A stretch of DNA of 64,000 nt from Marchantia polymorpha subsp. ruderalis (lineage: Eukaryota > Streptophyta > Marchantiopsida > Marchantiales > Marchantiaceae): positions 1,428,501 through 1,492,500 of the forward strand of contig AP031353.1 of assembly GCA_037833965.1 (NCBI GenBank), given 5' to 3'. A model generated the notes under the pieces. That model was not told the DNA's origin and ran no database searches. It saw nothing but the letters and a program-made list of their open reading frames with translations. The translations under genes and the position numbers were made by a program. Shown here piece by piece: positions 13,047 through 25,440 of this stretch (positions are counted from its first letter, which is position 1; every line of letters starts with the position of its first letter).

Positions 13047-15200
13047 TATACACAAATTCAATGAGAGGAATCCTCCTCTCAATGACAACTATCTAATTGG
13101 TCGCAAGAGCTTCCTCTTGGGACGATTTACTCCTTCTGCTACTGAAAAGCCTTCCAGAAGGAGCCGAAGGTTTATGCCAGGGGTGAGGCAACTCGTTCGC
13201 CGGTAATGGTTCGGGATCCCCCGGACCTCGTGAACGTACATCGGCTGCTGGCAGTGTTCAGATATACAGAAACCTACAGTGTACGTGACTGTCAGCTGAG
13301 TGACCGGAACAACTTTCTGGATTTAGAGTGTTTTGGAAGAAGGGAAAAAGCGACAAGATTCTACGTCGCCAGAAGAATCGTTTGTTTAAAGCGAACAAAG
13401 CGACTCCCTCTCTCCGTACAAACAGATGCTTTACTCCCAAAGGTGCCGGGGTGTCCATAAAACTGGTCGCTAGCTCTCAGTGAGAACTATAGGTATGTTT
13501 GATGTACTTGAGTGTGTCTTCCGTCCACTGTAGTTCATGATTTTCCAAGCTGGGTGGTTTTGTATAGTTTTGTTCATGATCTTTCTGTGTTGTTAATTAT
13601 ATAATTTGATTTACAATGTTGATATTATAAAAATTTAATAAATGTTTTATAATTTATGGACTCGGATCATGACATACTATGTGATGGAGTATTCTTTTAT
13701 TTTTTTTAAACAATTTAGCGTTAAAAAAGTACCCTCTATCCAGGTGATGAGTTCATGAATAGAATCATTGATAGATTTTATCTATGATCAATTTAGGTGA
13801 TAATTCACAGAATGTTCACATGATAAATATTTTGAATATTTAAGTGTTTGTATGACATAATTCTAAAATAAATTAGTACCTTTAATACAATATCATGATA
13901 ACTATACTGAAATTTAACTCTTTCTTGCGGCAATGCTACATGTATAAAATCGAAAGAAAAAAATCCGTGCATGACATCATGGACTTATCATATAACAGTT
14001 GTGGAGAAAAGGATGGGTTACCAGTCCCTATCCATGTAGTTATTATTCTAGATAAGATTACTTAAATACTCTATGATTTATTTTCTAATATTAAAAAACA
14101 TGTTACTTATGTAAAATTATCAATTTCCTTTGACAATTTCTCAAGAGATTTCAATTACTTTGTTTATGAATCATTTTCAAGCTACATCATAACAACTCTT
14201 GAAAAAAGTAAATTATATATTGAAATCTTGGTATCAAAATTTCAAGAGCATTTACTTTTTGTGTATGGACAATAACAAGATATTAATGTAGATATATGGC
14301 TTTAAATCTGTAAATTCAAAGCAAGTTTTAAGAATAGTAATACAATAATTAAAAAATATTTGAAAGAATTTTGTTATTTCTTTGATAATCGATTATTCTA
14401 AAATATGCTAGAAGAATCCGTAAAAAGTTATACGTTTTTTCCTAATCTCAAATTTGCTTTGTGTGAATTTTTTTAAATGATAATTATTTATACAAAAGTG
14501 GCAAAATTTGAATGAAAGAGCTGAATGAGAGATTTCGATGCATAGCCTTGTTACCCCAATCAAGATCATCTTAGTTCTGGTAAAGTTTTTTTCGATTTTT
14601 TATCTTAAAAAACTCCTTCCTTTGATAAAACCAGAATTTGATCATATAGAAAAAATGAAGCTACGGATCAAAATATTGACACAATTCCTTTTACAACAAT
14701 AATTTGAATAAATCATGATATATGATATTTCATTATTACGATAAGGAATGCGGATCAAAACTCCACGAACATATTTGAAGACTATCAATTAAAAATTCCA
14801 ATCTAGCTTTGATGATTTCTAATCTTTCAAGCGGATAAAGTAATTTGATAATTTTTACCGTTGTAATGAATGATGATTTGAAAAAACCTTTAGGTCAATA
14901 GAAATCACAAAGGTTCATGATAACAAGAAATGAGTATGATTCACATTTTTATGAAATAATATTATTAAAGATTTACTCGAAGGAAAATTATGATATCACA
15001 ATATTTTAAAGAAAATTCATTTACTACATAATCTGCTGTTGGAATTGGAACTAAATGGGAAAGGATAATCTAACAATGCTTTGTTCTTGTCAAATTACAG
15101 CAAGCGTGACTGCAAGATAAATGTATTCTTTTTTATGTACTTCATTGTCAAATTTTACTGTGATCCAAATTCATTCTCGCCAACCCTCTAGAGGGAAGTT
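13047..15200. other. Upstream flank of HPA, then AT-rich island
   Basis: 13047-13500 is the probable 5' leader and promoter of HPA, with overlapping short frames on both strands that look non-coding. From about 13500 to 15200 the sequence is very AT-rich and holds no open frame of note. No repeat family was recognised. Confidence 0.6.
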
Positions 15201-15527
15201 TATTTGTCACTGAAAGTATGTTATGAACCGAGGAACTCATTTGCGGGTTTTCCACAAACCGAACTTCTAAGATAGTGCTAAGATAAAACCTTCCATTTTC
15301 TACTGCTCTGTTTTTAAACCAACTCAAGTTTGTAGTCTAACATGCTGTGTTTCTCAAGATATATGTCTTCACTCCTGTTTCTATCTTGATCAATCTCGCG
15401 TGCTAGTATTTTCTTGAATGTCACTAAGTTCATGACTTTCGTTTTATCTCGATAACGGACAAAGACTAGATTAACCTCGGGGATGAAACCACACAACTTC
15501 TTCGAGGATCTCTGCAACAGCAGGCCT

Positions 15528-15543
15528 GGGTTTAGGGTTTAGG
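15528..15543. promoter_or_regulatory. Telo-box / short telomere-like motif
   Basis: GGGTTTAGGGTTTAGG on plus (AAACCCTAAACCC on minus) is about two units of the plant telomere repeat. In plants such telo-boxes often lie in promoters or 5' leaders of growth- and translation-related genes. Only an unrecognised 67-codon minus-strand frame lies just downstream, so function is uncertain. Confidence 0.45.
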
Positions 15544-16003
15544 ACAAAGTGACTGATTTGGACACGGATTTGGAAGGATTGCAAGTCCTCTGTAACTGCA
15601 GCTGTTGCAATGCATTATCATACCTAAACATGGGTTTCCGAGTTCAGCGAGCGAGTAGTTAGTAATCGATTAACTTCACTTCGATATAAGTTCATGATTC
15701 TAAGACCAACTCTCGTTATCAAAAATTTAACTCAACATTACATAAAAATAGAAATAAGTTCAAATGCATTGCTTCACAACGATAGGGTGTTTGCCCTTGT
15801 AGGGACTGTAATTTTTTGGTAATCGACCAAGCTGCTTAATCGCCTGTGACGTACAGATGTAATGCAGTCATAGGAGTTTTCACAAATCGCGGTGCTGAAC
15901 TCTTTGTAATTGCTACTGTAATTTCTAGTCACTTGCATGCTTGAAAGATTTACATAAATGAGCATTTTGGACAATCAAGACAATATGGTTAATGTTGTCT
16001 TTG

Positions 16004-16031
16004 ATGGATCCTTATTTGAATAAGGATCCAT
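16004..16031. repeat. Inverted repeat, 13-bp arms with 2-base spacer
   Basis: ATGGATCCTTATT, then TG, then the exact reverse complement of the arm. It is intergenic, about 950 bases beyond the HPA-side AT-rich island. No longer terminal arms were seen. Confidence 0.85.
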
Positions 16032-17554
16032 TAGAAGAGAGTAAGAAAATGCTGCAAGCTAGGCTAATACGAAAGATGTTGCACTCGAGAGAGAGTCCCT
16101 TCTCCTTGTTTACTACGACCTGGTATATCCTGCACATGATAAACGAGCACAACAAACATCAGTTTACACGGGAGGCCATCAATAAGCACTCTTAAAAACC
16201 CATATGAGATGAAAACGACATCTGCATTCATTGCAACCATAGTTCCATACAAAGAAAACGAGATATTATCCGTATAAAGTCTCTGCTGGAGATCGGTATT
16301 GATCAACTGAGCATTCCTCATTGATGTCAAAGGATGAAGTAATTCTAGAACAGATCGTGACGATCTGCGTTAGTTCAGGATGAACTGTAAGTACTGTAAA
16401 CATGAAATATAGATGTTTGCGTGACAAAAACGTAAAGCGAATATCTGAACCATCTTACTTCTGCGATCCACCAGGATATCCTAGGAAGATTCCATGATAA
16501 TATGAAGACGGAACATAAAAATAAAAAAAAAAACAGGACGGCAATGTAGGAAGAGCCTTGTGCAAGGGCGGCAGAAAGAGGGCAGGGGACACCGAGACAA
16601 CAATTACTGAAAACCAGGGATATATATTGAACGCAATGAATCGTAGAGATGTGACATATAAACCGACAGCGAGTCGTCGTATAGTACATTTATATATGCG
16701 CTTCTACTCAAATAACAAGGCATGGTACCAACCGAACACACCAATTCCAAGCATGTCTTCCTAAAGAGAGCACCATGAGGGCTGAACCAGAATAGTTGCC
16801 AACAACGTATGCTCGTTACCGAGTTTCTGCGTACACCTTCGATATTTTAGCAGGCTAAAATATCCTCACAATTCCTATAAATTATTTGCTCAACAAGAAA
16901 AAAATTGCAATGGCAATATGAGAATTATCGGTTAGTTCGTGGTACAGCTTTACCTGAATAAATAAAGGCGGCATGCCTCATTCCACAGTTGAGTGATGGT
17001 GTGGACAGGGCATCCTCTCACAGAATACGAATGGTGATATTACAACTTTGAGAACGCAAACTGCCTGAACACTGCACGTTACCTACAACTCAAGAGAAGT
17101 TGGCTTAATATTTGCATTCATTCCCGACCATATTTGATCACAAGGCATGGCCGCAAGTACTGATTCAACTTTTGTGCCACTCAGCGAGGAACTTCCACTC
17201 CACGAGAATAACATCCACGAATATATTCACAAGTGAAGTTCAGAAGTGAGAATAGAGATAGAGCGGAGAAGGCATGAAAATTTCAAGCAAATCACAGCTT
17301 GTCATACTGTTACTAAAATGGAGTACCTGCTTAGTGAGGTCATTCGAGGCCTTCTTTCTGAGTAGTAAGCACAATTATGGCACATTACATTTCCACCAAG
17401 TTTGCAAGATTCGATGACAAACCCTGGCGACTTGCTCGGCTGTATTAACTCAACGTTTGATGGTCGAGTTCCCACCAACTCCAACTTCGTAGCTGGACGA
17501 TGAAGGAAAACTGCTATCTCAGATCGTGGGCCTTGAAGCAGAGCTGATTATGGA

Positions 17555-18505
17555 TCATGGTAAGTCGGGAAGAGATACCGTATCAAAAGAAAAGATGGAG
17601 ATATGCCCACACTCAACAACGACATATTTGAAAGGTACTCCGCCGCAATTGTGCTCCATAGTACGAATATCACTCGGCTTCGGCGGGTGATTGCTAGACA
17701 TACAGAGCCTAAAGGTTGGTGGGCCTGGTACCGACTTTTTGAATCGGCCGTTAGGCAGAAATACATCGAACATAGGTTGATCACACGTATCTTCATCCTT
17801 CTTCAAATTCAGCACAGAAAGAGACGTATCTTCATCCTTGTTCAAATTCAGCACAGAAAGAGACTGTAAGTCCTCTAGACCTGCTTCCGAGTCCTCTCGA
17901 GGATAATTTGACCTCCCAATATCACATGGAAGAGAAGCCGAGTCATTCCCATACTTCTCCTCTAGACTAGGGTTCATGGAACTTTCTGCGCCTGTCCTCG
18001 TCAGAATCATGTCGCAGTTGACCTCATCCATCGTATCAGATAATGGAAATTGTACTTCTCTCGAACTCGACTTGACGACACTTTTCAGAGTATTTGAAGG
18101 CAATATGAGTTCCTCAGCTTTTGATGACAAGTCCGTTTCGACATCTGACTGAAGAGATGGAAATTTCTCTTGTTTGCGAGAAGTAGTCCACAAAACATCA
18201 TATCGACCCACAATGTAACCTAGACGTTTCAAATAAGCAAAAGTTTGATATGCGGCCCAAGAACAACCGTGACCAGGAAAGAGTAACAGACTGCAAATTT
18301 CGTCATCCGACATGATTCTCTCGTCGTTGAGCATGACTAGGCTCCCTAAACCTGCCAAGTACATGGATTCCTCAATATTGCAGTAGAGTTTACTGCTTCT
18401 GATGATACCCATACTACACCACAATTTGCCCTTCTTCACTGTGACTTCAGCAAGTCCTTTCTCGGATTCCCAAGAAGCCACAGAAACATCTTTCTTGAAA
18501 TTCAT
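17555..18505 (-). CDS. SEN54: tRNA-splicing endonuclease subunit SEN54
   Basis: This is a structural subunit of the endonuclease that cuts introns from pre-tRNAs, working with SEN2, SEN34 and SEN15. It is one open frame of 316 residues without introns. The N-terminal Sen54 domain is clear: KDVSVASWESEKGLAEV, KGKLWCSMGIIRSSKLYC, NIEESMYLAGLGSLVMLND, and the helix GCSWAAYQTFAYLKRLGYIVGR. The C-terminus, from about residue 255 (FDVFLPNGRFKKSVPGPPTF), ends in CGGVPFKYVVVECGHISIF...LPDLP as in plant homologues, so the 3' end is complete. The middle is acidic and Ser-rich, and carries a 13-residue near-perfect tandem duplication. Homologues usually have some tens of residues before the KDV motif. 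An in-frame stop lies just upstream of this ATG, so either this protein is short at the N-terminus or a small upstream exon was missed. Confidence 0.88.
   Translation of the reverse strand: MNFKKDVSVASWESEKGLAEVTVKKGKLWCSMGIIRSSKLYCNIEESMYLAGLGSLVMLNDERIMSDDEICSLLLFPGHGCSWAAYQTFAYLKRLGYIVGRYDVLWTTSRKQEKFPSLQSDVETDLSSKAEELILPSNTLKSVVKSSSREVQFPLSDTMDEVNCDMILTRTGAESSMNPSLEEKYGNDSASLPCDIGRSNYPREDSEAGLEDLQSLSVLNLNKDEDTSLSVLNLKKDEDTCDQPMFDVFLPNGRFKKSVPGPPTFRLCMSSNHPPKPSDIRTMEHNCGGVPFKYVVVECGHISIFSFDTVSLPDLP
17786..17863 (-). repeat. In-frame 39-bp tandem duplication inside SEN54
   Basis: Two adjacent 39-bp copies (17786-17824 and 17825-17863) differ at one base. They encode SLSVLNLNKDEDT followed by SLSVLNLKKDEDT in the acidic linker. 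The near identity points to a recent slippage or unequal-exchange event that kept the frame. Confidence 0.92.
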
Positions 18506-21500
18506 ATCTCCGGGTTACCGTCACACGTCCCAGAAAGTCACTTCCAGCATCTGCGACAGAAATCTTTCACACCTAAGAGCAAGGAATCGATCCACGACGA
18601 ACCCCGCAGAGCAATAGATCGACTAATTAGTAGTTTTGGTCACAAAGCACATACACACAGAAGACACTGCAGTGCATTTCTTTCAATCGAGCGCAGTTTC
18701 AGTGTGGATCGAATTCCTCTGTATTGCTCCTTTGGCCTTCGACATCAGCCTCGCATCCTTCACGCTTGTCAGTACCTTCGTAACGAATAAACCACCGATG
18801 GTAGACCTCGCAGCAATACTGCAGGGTTTGACTAAGAATATTCCTTCCACGACTGGGGTTTAAGACTGGTGGTCTTTGCTTCATGGAGAATATGATGCAC
18901 AAAATTTTCTTCTCCCTTTCTTCTTACTCGTATCACCGAAGACTCGGCCGAGAGAGCAAAACGAGATAGGCTTACACAACTGACTAATCAGATGTTAACA
19001 CTTTCCATTTCTTAACATGGACTGTGAGTATAAGCTGAGAAATGAATATATAGATGTTTGGAAATGATTATTTAATCAAGTTTTGGGTGATTTTAGTCAA
19101 ATGAGTTGGCTTTTCATTCTCAATTGGAGACTATGAAGAATATTATTGAGTACTAAGTATTAAATTGGGACACCTTCTAGATCGGCCTGTTTTGTTTACT
19201 TATTAGGTGAGTTGGTGGCTATCATAGAATTAGTTTTTGGCCGTTTCTGTAACAGCTTACTTGAAATGGTGGTAGAGTTAGATATATCGCTTTTACTTAA
19301 AAAATGGAAAGTAGATAAATGGTTTTTATTGTTATTTTTTGCTCGCTACATCTTCTTCTCTTGTTATTGTCAGGTCCATGTTTCTTACACTTTTTACCCC
19401 ACGTTGAAGACATAATTACTTGATTGTCCAAATTTCAAGATATATGGTTTAATTTCTTCATATATTTTTACGAAGTTGCAGTCTCAAAAAACATACAATA
19501 CATTAGACCATTGGAGTGTTTGATGAGACTTTCAAGCTAAATTTTTAAGACATGAGATTTGTCACACTGAGAGATATTTTTTCTAATTCCATAATTGTTG
19601 TAAATTTACTATTAGTTGTTGAAACTACACCCATCATATTTTTGACCAGGCACTTTTGACAGCTGTGTTATCATTGACAGCGGTCAAAAGCTGTTAATTC
19701 GTGTTTTGTACATAGATGCAACTTTCAATGTATCATAATAGGTTATTATAATCTTATGTTACGTAACAAGAAAAAATTTTGATTTAGAATTATAACATGA
19801 TAATTTCATGGTTTATTTTTTGCTGACAGATTCTACTAATATTTTAGACACTTTACATCCAAAGGCTTACAGTTTCAACAATTTTTAAATTCATCAGAAT
19901 TTTATATCAGACCATATACTGCACTGTAAGGTACTGAATATTTTTTATGCCATAAAATCTTGCGAGGGGTTCTTGACTAAATTATGCATCACATATTTTA
20001 TATCCACATCAATTATTTCCATACCACAATAATTCGTTTGTCTTAGTTGGGTGCGTCTATCTAAATCTCTATCGTTCATTTGTGACTGTTGTTCTATTCC
20101 AGATCCAGCAAATGTTGTTGTAACTCGGAGCGGATTGGAAGTACATGGACTCTTGTGTTAGAAAGTTTAAGTTACGTATGAAGAGACATGAGGATTGCAT
20201 TAGCACAAGAGTATGAACACAACGTATGAAGAGAGCATTGATATATTTTGCAATTGATCAAAGCATACGTTTAATTGGTTTGAGAGTAAAAAAAACTGTT
20301 GTAGACGTCATAGTACACCTGGTGAAGTGGTAGAGGCCAAGATCTCTAAGTATATAGATATGTAAAGGAATCGCATCTTTGTCACCATAACATTCATATT
20401 ATATGGAACGAATAAGATTGACTTCTGCATGCTTGTGACATAGTGCATAAGAGCTTGTCATAATTGTTGGATGATGAGGACTTTTTTAATATATTATGTA
20501 TCCTATATCATTCAATATATTTTTATTTTATTATATAAGGATAGCATTAACTAGTGATATATATATAATAATTAAATCATATCAGTACATGCATTCTTGT
20601 CTGCTACGTGTTTTAGAAATATCTTGATCTAAATAGTTGAGATATTATTGAATTGAATTTAGATTTACATTTACTATTGGTTCTATATGTAATTGGGGGT
20701 AATTACTTATAAGTGGTGTTGAAATGCAGTTTTTAAGTCGATATCAAATAGGTAAATTCTTTTAATAAATCCGTATCAATGGAAAAATTGGATATATTTT
20801 TTGCTAACAATGTAATATTAAATTATATACACAAGAATTAAGAATACAATTCATCATTTTGGATTTAATAAATTGGTTTGAAAATGCTAGAATTTCCTTC
20901 GGGCTGATTGGAAGCTATTCGTCGCAAAAGAAGTAATCCACTCGGGGCTCCCTGAATATATGCCTATCACCTCTCCGCACATTTCGTAGTCTAAACCGCA
21001 AAGGTAGGGCTTATTGCGTTATCCTTTATCTACGGCATTCTTCTATTCTTCACTTGACAAATATATACTTTATCCACGGCATTCTTCAATTATTCTATTA
21101 ATAAATATTAGTAAATATAAAATATAATTTTAAATGCGAATTCTGACTTCTAGGCAATGAGTCATGGTTGGCCAGGACTTCGAAAAAAGGCGAGCGATCG
21201 AGGAGGAAGAATGGAAAGCATGCACCTGAAATTGGGAAAAGCTATCCGACAGCCCATTCGATGTCCGAGCCATTTGGCTCCGCCACCTCTGCCCACGATG
21301 ACTCGTCCTATGGACTTTGCAATCTGATGCGTGACCACACGGACCAGTATTGTCTTTGTCTATGGGGATTCACGAATTGAGCCACGGGAATACACCGGGT
21401 ATGGCTTTCTTGACTGGAGAACTGATGTCCTCCAGTTGTCCATAAGACGTGCAGATCGGATGATTTGGTGAAAGCTTCTGGTTGATGGAGTGGTCGATGA

Positions 21501-21531
21501 CGGAGAGCATTAGTTGATCGAATTGGACAAA
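18506..21531. other. Intergenic, AT-rich core, no recognised gene
   Basis: 18506-19000 is the upstream flank of SEN54. About 19000-21140 is AT-rich with few open frames. About 21150-21531 is the more GC-balanced upstream flank of the alpha/beta hydrolase gene and includes its probable 5' leader. No recognised repeats. Confidence 0.6.
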
Positions 21532-24057
21532 ATGGCGGCGTATTCCTGCTTCAAGGGCTCCGGGTTGGTGGTCAATCGGCCTTTCTTTTCAGCATTTTCG
21601 ACTGCCCGACGTTTGGAAGGAGCTAATTTGTTGCAGATTAGGAGGACCAGAGGGAATTGGGTTGGCCGCGATGTAGTTGTTTCTTTTCACAAGAATGGAT
21701 TTTCTGCGGGTAGAGGAGGAACGAGGCTTGTGCAATTGGGAAAGACCGAGAGCAGGGGAGCACCCTCTGCGGCTAGCAGTAGCTCTTTGGGCGGGGGAGC
21801 CTGGGTTCAAGACGATGATGATTCTCAGGAAGGGAAGGAGAAACAGAAAAAGAAAGAGAAAGTGCGAAGGCTCATTGCTGGAGTCGACCAGACTCAGCTT
21901 GTGGACCCATGGCTGCTTGCTGATGCAGATAGCCGGTTTGCTGAATTTTATGGTGTTCAGATTCATCATAAAATTGCGCGTCCAGCTGCTGATAGTAGTG
22001 CTAATTCAGAAGAAAAGGTTGTGGGCTTGCCTGCAATTTTATTGCACGGATTTGGTGCGTCGCTTTTCTCATGGGAGAGGATAATGCCGAAGCTTGCACA
22101 AGTATTCGGTGAGTCTGTGGTGGCTTTCGACAGGCCTGCCTTTGGCCTTACTTCTAGGGCATTCCCACCATCACCTCAAACTTCCGAGAAGACTAAATTG
22201 AAGTTTAACAACATTTATAGCGTTGCATTTTCGGCTGCTGCTGCTGTCGCTTTTGTCAACTTCATTAAGGCGGAGAAAGCTGTACTAATTGGGTAAGCAC
22301 TTACAATTGTTCGAATACCAAAGCTTGCGAATATGTGTCTACCCTTCTTCGAGTTCGAAATTTTATTTATTCACTAGGGCGGATCGTGGGCTAAATATAC
22401 GTACTTTTCTTGCTTTCGTATGTCCTTTGAAGTCATGAGTTAGAAACTCTCGGAAAAGGTGTGGCAGATCGATGACGATAAGCATGTGAAGTAGATTGCC
22501 TTCAATTAACCACCCCTGATGTGTAGACTTCTTGAGAAATGGTACTGATGACCTTTTAGTTAGAATAGTGTAGGCCAATTATTTAACCTCATGTTTAATG
22601 ACCATTTTGTGCTATAAGAGGAGTTGTCTGTGATTTCTTTTATGGGCTCAAGTGGTTGAACACGTTGTTGATATTTGTTATGGGAAAAAGACCAGACACT
22701 CAGCTGGAAGTATAATCGCAGCTGAAGCATACCATCAAGCCCCAGAAAAGTTTGCTGCACTTATTCTGGTAGCTCCCGCGTTGGTGGCTCCAATCGTTAT
22801 GCGCCAAATGGATGCAGAAAAAAAATCCAGAGAACGTGAGACGAAGCTCGAAGAAGACTTGAAAAGCAGAAGAGCCAGCCCTGTTTTAAAAGCATGGGCT
22901 GCAATTCTTTGGGCTTTCTCCAAAATCCTGGATGTTTTAAGAAGTGTCAGGGTTTTCCTTGTTCTCAACTTCTCCAAGCTTGTAGGGCGTCTCCTCAGAT
23001 CACCACCAGGAATATGGCTTGTAAGTTTCTTTTTCTAACGATATTCCAACTCTGTCTATATCCGATTTTATCGAGGCTGAACTTGACATTTACGCTTCTT
23101 TCTGAATATTTGGTCTTGTGATATATACGCAGTCTGTTTTCCAGAGCAGATTGGACTCTCTGTAATCAGCTAGAACAGGTTCACAAAAGGAATAGGAAGA
23201 TCAAGAATTCGAAAGTAGATCCACAGTTCCAAAGTTGGGAGTTGAGAGAGCTAGGCTTGGCTGAAGCTCTTCATGTAATCTGTTGCAGGTGCGCAGGATC
23301 ATGGACAAAGGGGGTCCTGCTGCCGTCCGCATGGCCTTTTACGATGTTACTAAAGCCGACAAGTATGTGCTCGATGGTTATACGAAGGTTCGTAAATTGC
23401 TCTCATCTTGCCAAATTTTGAAGGATATTTGACGTGACTATCGCAGTCTTGACTTTGTCATGAGCTTTATCATAACCGACCCAGCCTGTGGAAATGTCTG
23501 ACTAGATCTCAGCTAGACACCGACACTTAAGCCTCCCTGGCATTGTGCTAATACACGTGAACTATGTTTATCTTTTCTTAAATCGCTTGCAGCCACTCGG
23601 ATGCCGAGATTGGGAAAGAGCGCTGGTTGAGTACTGTCTAGCTCTGATTGACAACTCGGAGGAGAAAGCTTCGGGGAAGAAAAGAATAGAAGACATTACA
23701 TGCCCAGGTAAGTAAGGAGCAAATTCACATCAGCAATGCATCACATGTATATAGGGCTGTTTTTATTTTCCCCAATGTATTCTAAAATGCTTGGATATCT
23801 GTTATTTATATCACTCGCACCGTGTGGTTGCAGTTTTGGTAGTTACTGGGGATACCGATAGGATCGTTCCGGATTGGAACGCTGAAAGATTGGCGAAAGT
23901 ATTCCCCAATGCAGAGTTTAAGCGCATCAAGAATTGTGGACACCTGCCACAGGAAGAAACGCCAGATGAGCTCACTGAGATTATAAAGGACTTTCTGACA
24001 CGGAACGTGCAGTTTGGTTCCGCCACATCAGAACCAGCTGCCATACCTGTAGCATAG
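21532..24057 (+). CDS. Alpha/beta hydrolase, plastid-type leader, 5 exons
   Basis: Exons are 21532-22292, 22696-23020, 23289-23387, 23593-23707 and 23834-24057, all in phase, giving 507 residues. The hydrolase fold starts near residue 165 with LPAILLHGFGASLFSW (oxyanion loop) and AFDRPAFGLTSR. Ser256 sits in the nucleophile elbow GHSAGS, which is formed across the exon 1/2 junction. The likely acid is Asp442 (TGDTDRIVPDW) and the base His470 (NCGHLPQEE), so the triad is complete. The first about 90 residues are Ser/Arg/Gly-rich and poor in acidic residues, as in chloroplast transit peptides, followed by a DDDD/KEKQKKKEK charged linker. The cap between strands (residues about 290-400) is long and basic. 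Substrate is unknown; plant relatives are annotated only as alpha/beta hydrolases. The ATG at 21532 (aaaATGGCG) was preferred to one 18 bases upstream because of its better context. Confidence 0.92.
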
Positions 24058-24925
24058 TATAATGTCTCCAATCCTTCCCATCAATTGTATCATCTTTGCA
24101 AACTTTCAATATGATCGTTGATGTGGGCACCGGCTTTTTACCTCTCCTCTCGCATTTTCTGGATGCATTCATCGCTTCATGTTGCTAAAACAGTACTTTC
24201 TTCCGAATGTGACAAGTTCAAGAATCAACCAGCTCCATACTTTACACGCAGTCTGAGAAAAATGACTACGGTTGGTGGTGACACTCTTGCTTCGCTTAAG
24301 TATCATTCGCGTGGGAATGCTTATCTTACACTAGATTTGTTTCTATTTAATGATCTTGCCTGTTCGTTCATATTGCTTGAAGCAAGCAGTAGGCTTACTG
24401 TTCTTCGGGGTCCTTCGCACTTTTCTCACTGATTTCTCGGTCAACACAGTCGGTCAGACGAAAAGCGTCAAACATTTCTCTGTCACAGTTTTGTTGTGGG
24501 AGCATGCGTAGGCAAACAACGAAGGTCAGTGGGAACTGCTCTTCCTCCAACATCTTAAGCAATCTTTAAGTTTATACTGCAAGGAAAGCCCGGATACTCC
24601 AGTATCCATGCAGCGAAGCTCGTGTGAGTACTTAATAATAAGGGGTGATCTGAAAAGATTTAATTTGATCATGTATCGATCATCGAACATAAGTTCGGTC
24701 GTCACCAACACCTAAAACCACCAACACTTTGACGTGTTCACCCTGATTGACCTGAACAAGCTGTTTTTGCATCTGCTCGGTGCATGAATAGTTCTTGTTG
24801 TGAAATTCCACAAAAAATATGTGATGATGCTCAAAAAACGTGACCATAACAGGAAAAGTCCGTAGGTTTTGCAGGCCTCCAGTTTCAAGAAGAAACATTT
24901 TTCCATGGATGTGCTAATAAGCCTC
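24058..24925. other. 3' flank of the alpha/beta hydrolase, no gene seen
   Basis: 3' untranslated sequence and beyond. Short open frames on both strands show no recognisable domain. Confidence 0.55.
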
Positions 24926-25440
24926 GGCAAGGTAAGGTAAAAGGTAACCGGGTAAGCCTTGGGTTTCTACCTTTACCCTATCTTTTACCTTACTCGTGTC
25001 ATTATAGTCTACCTTTACCCTTTACTTCTACCTCAAGGTAATTACCTGATACCGATTCTAATAGATTCAAAAGTTACTTTTACATCAGGGTTACCGGTTA
25101 ATTACCCTATTACCTCTAACACCAAGGGTAAAAGATCAAGTTTACCTGATAATTACCCTATTACCTCTACCCTAAAGGGTAAAAGTCGAAGATAATTTAC
25201 ATGTTTCAGTAGAATATGCAAAATTGTATTTTGAATAATTTTGAGAATGTTCACATTTTTTTTTCTGTGGTTAGAATGTTATACGATAATTACCGGGTAA
25301 CCCATATGGCTCTACCTTTACCATTAACTTTTACACTTTTCCCCGGGGGGATACTCAAAGGTCACGTTACCTTGCCGAGACCTATGTACTACCTAATCTC
25401 AAAGGTTACGTTACCTTGCCAAGAACTATGTACTAGCTAG
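24926..25440. repeat. Degenerate TTACC/GGTAA-rich minisatellite-like patch
   Basis: The pentamer TTACC or its complement GGTAA occurs many times. Two longer units are locally duplicated: TAATTACCCTATTACCTCTA near 25100 and again near 25150, and about 43 bp containing GTTACCTTGCC...TATGTACTA at about 25350-25391 and 25397-25436. It lies between the hydrolase and ACX3 genes and encodes nothing. Confidence 0.75.

Larger units (their letters stand above)
15201..17554. other. Intergenic, no recognised gene
   Basis: Short open frames only. A minus-strand frame at 15314-15517 sits just below a telo-box-like motif and might be a small gene, but it matches nothing I know. It also holds the palindrome at 16004-16031. 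The final few hundred bases are the 3' flank of SEN54. Confidence 0.5.

Noticed and set aside
15528-15543. Interstitial telomere array
   Set aside because: Only about two TTTAGGG units are present, too few to call a telomeric array. It is kept as a telo-box motif.
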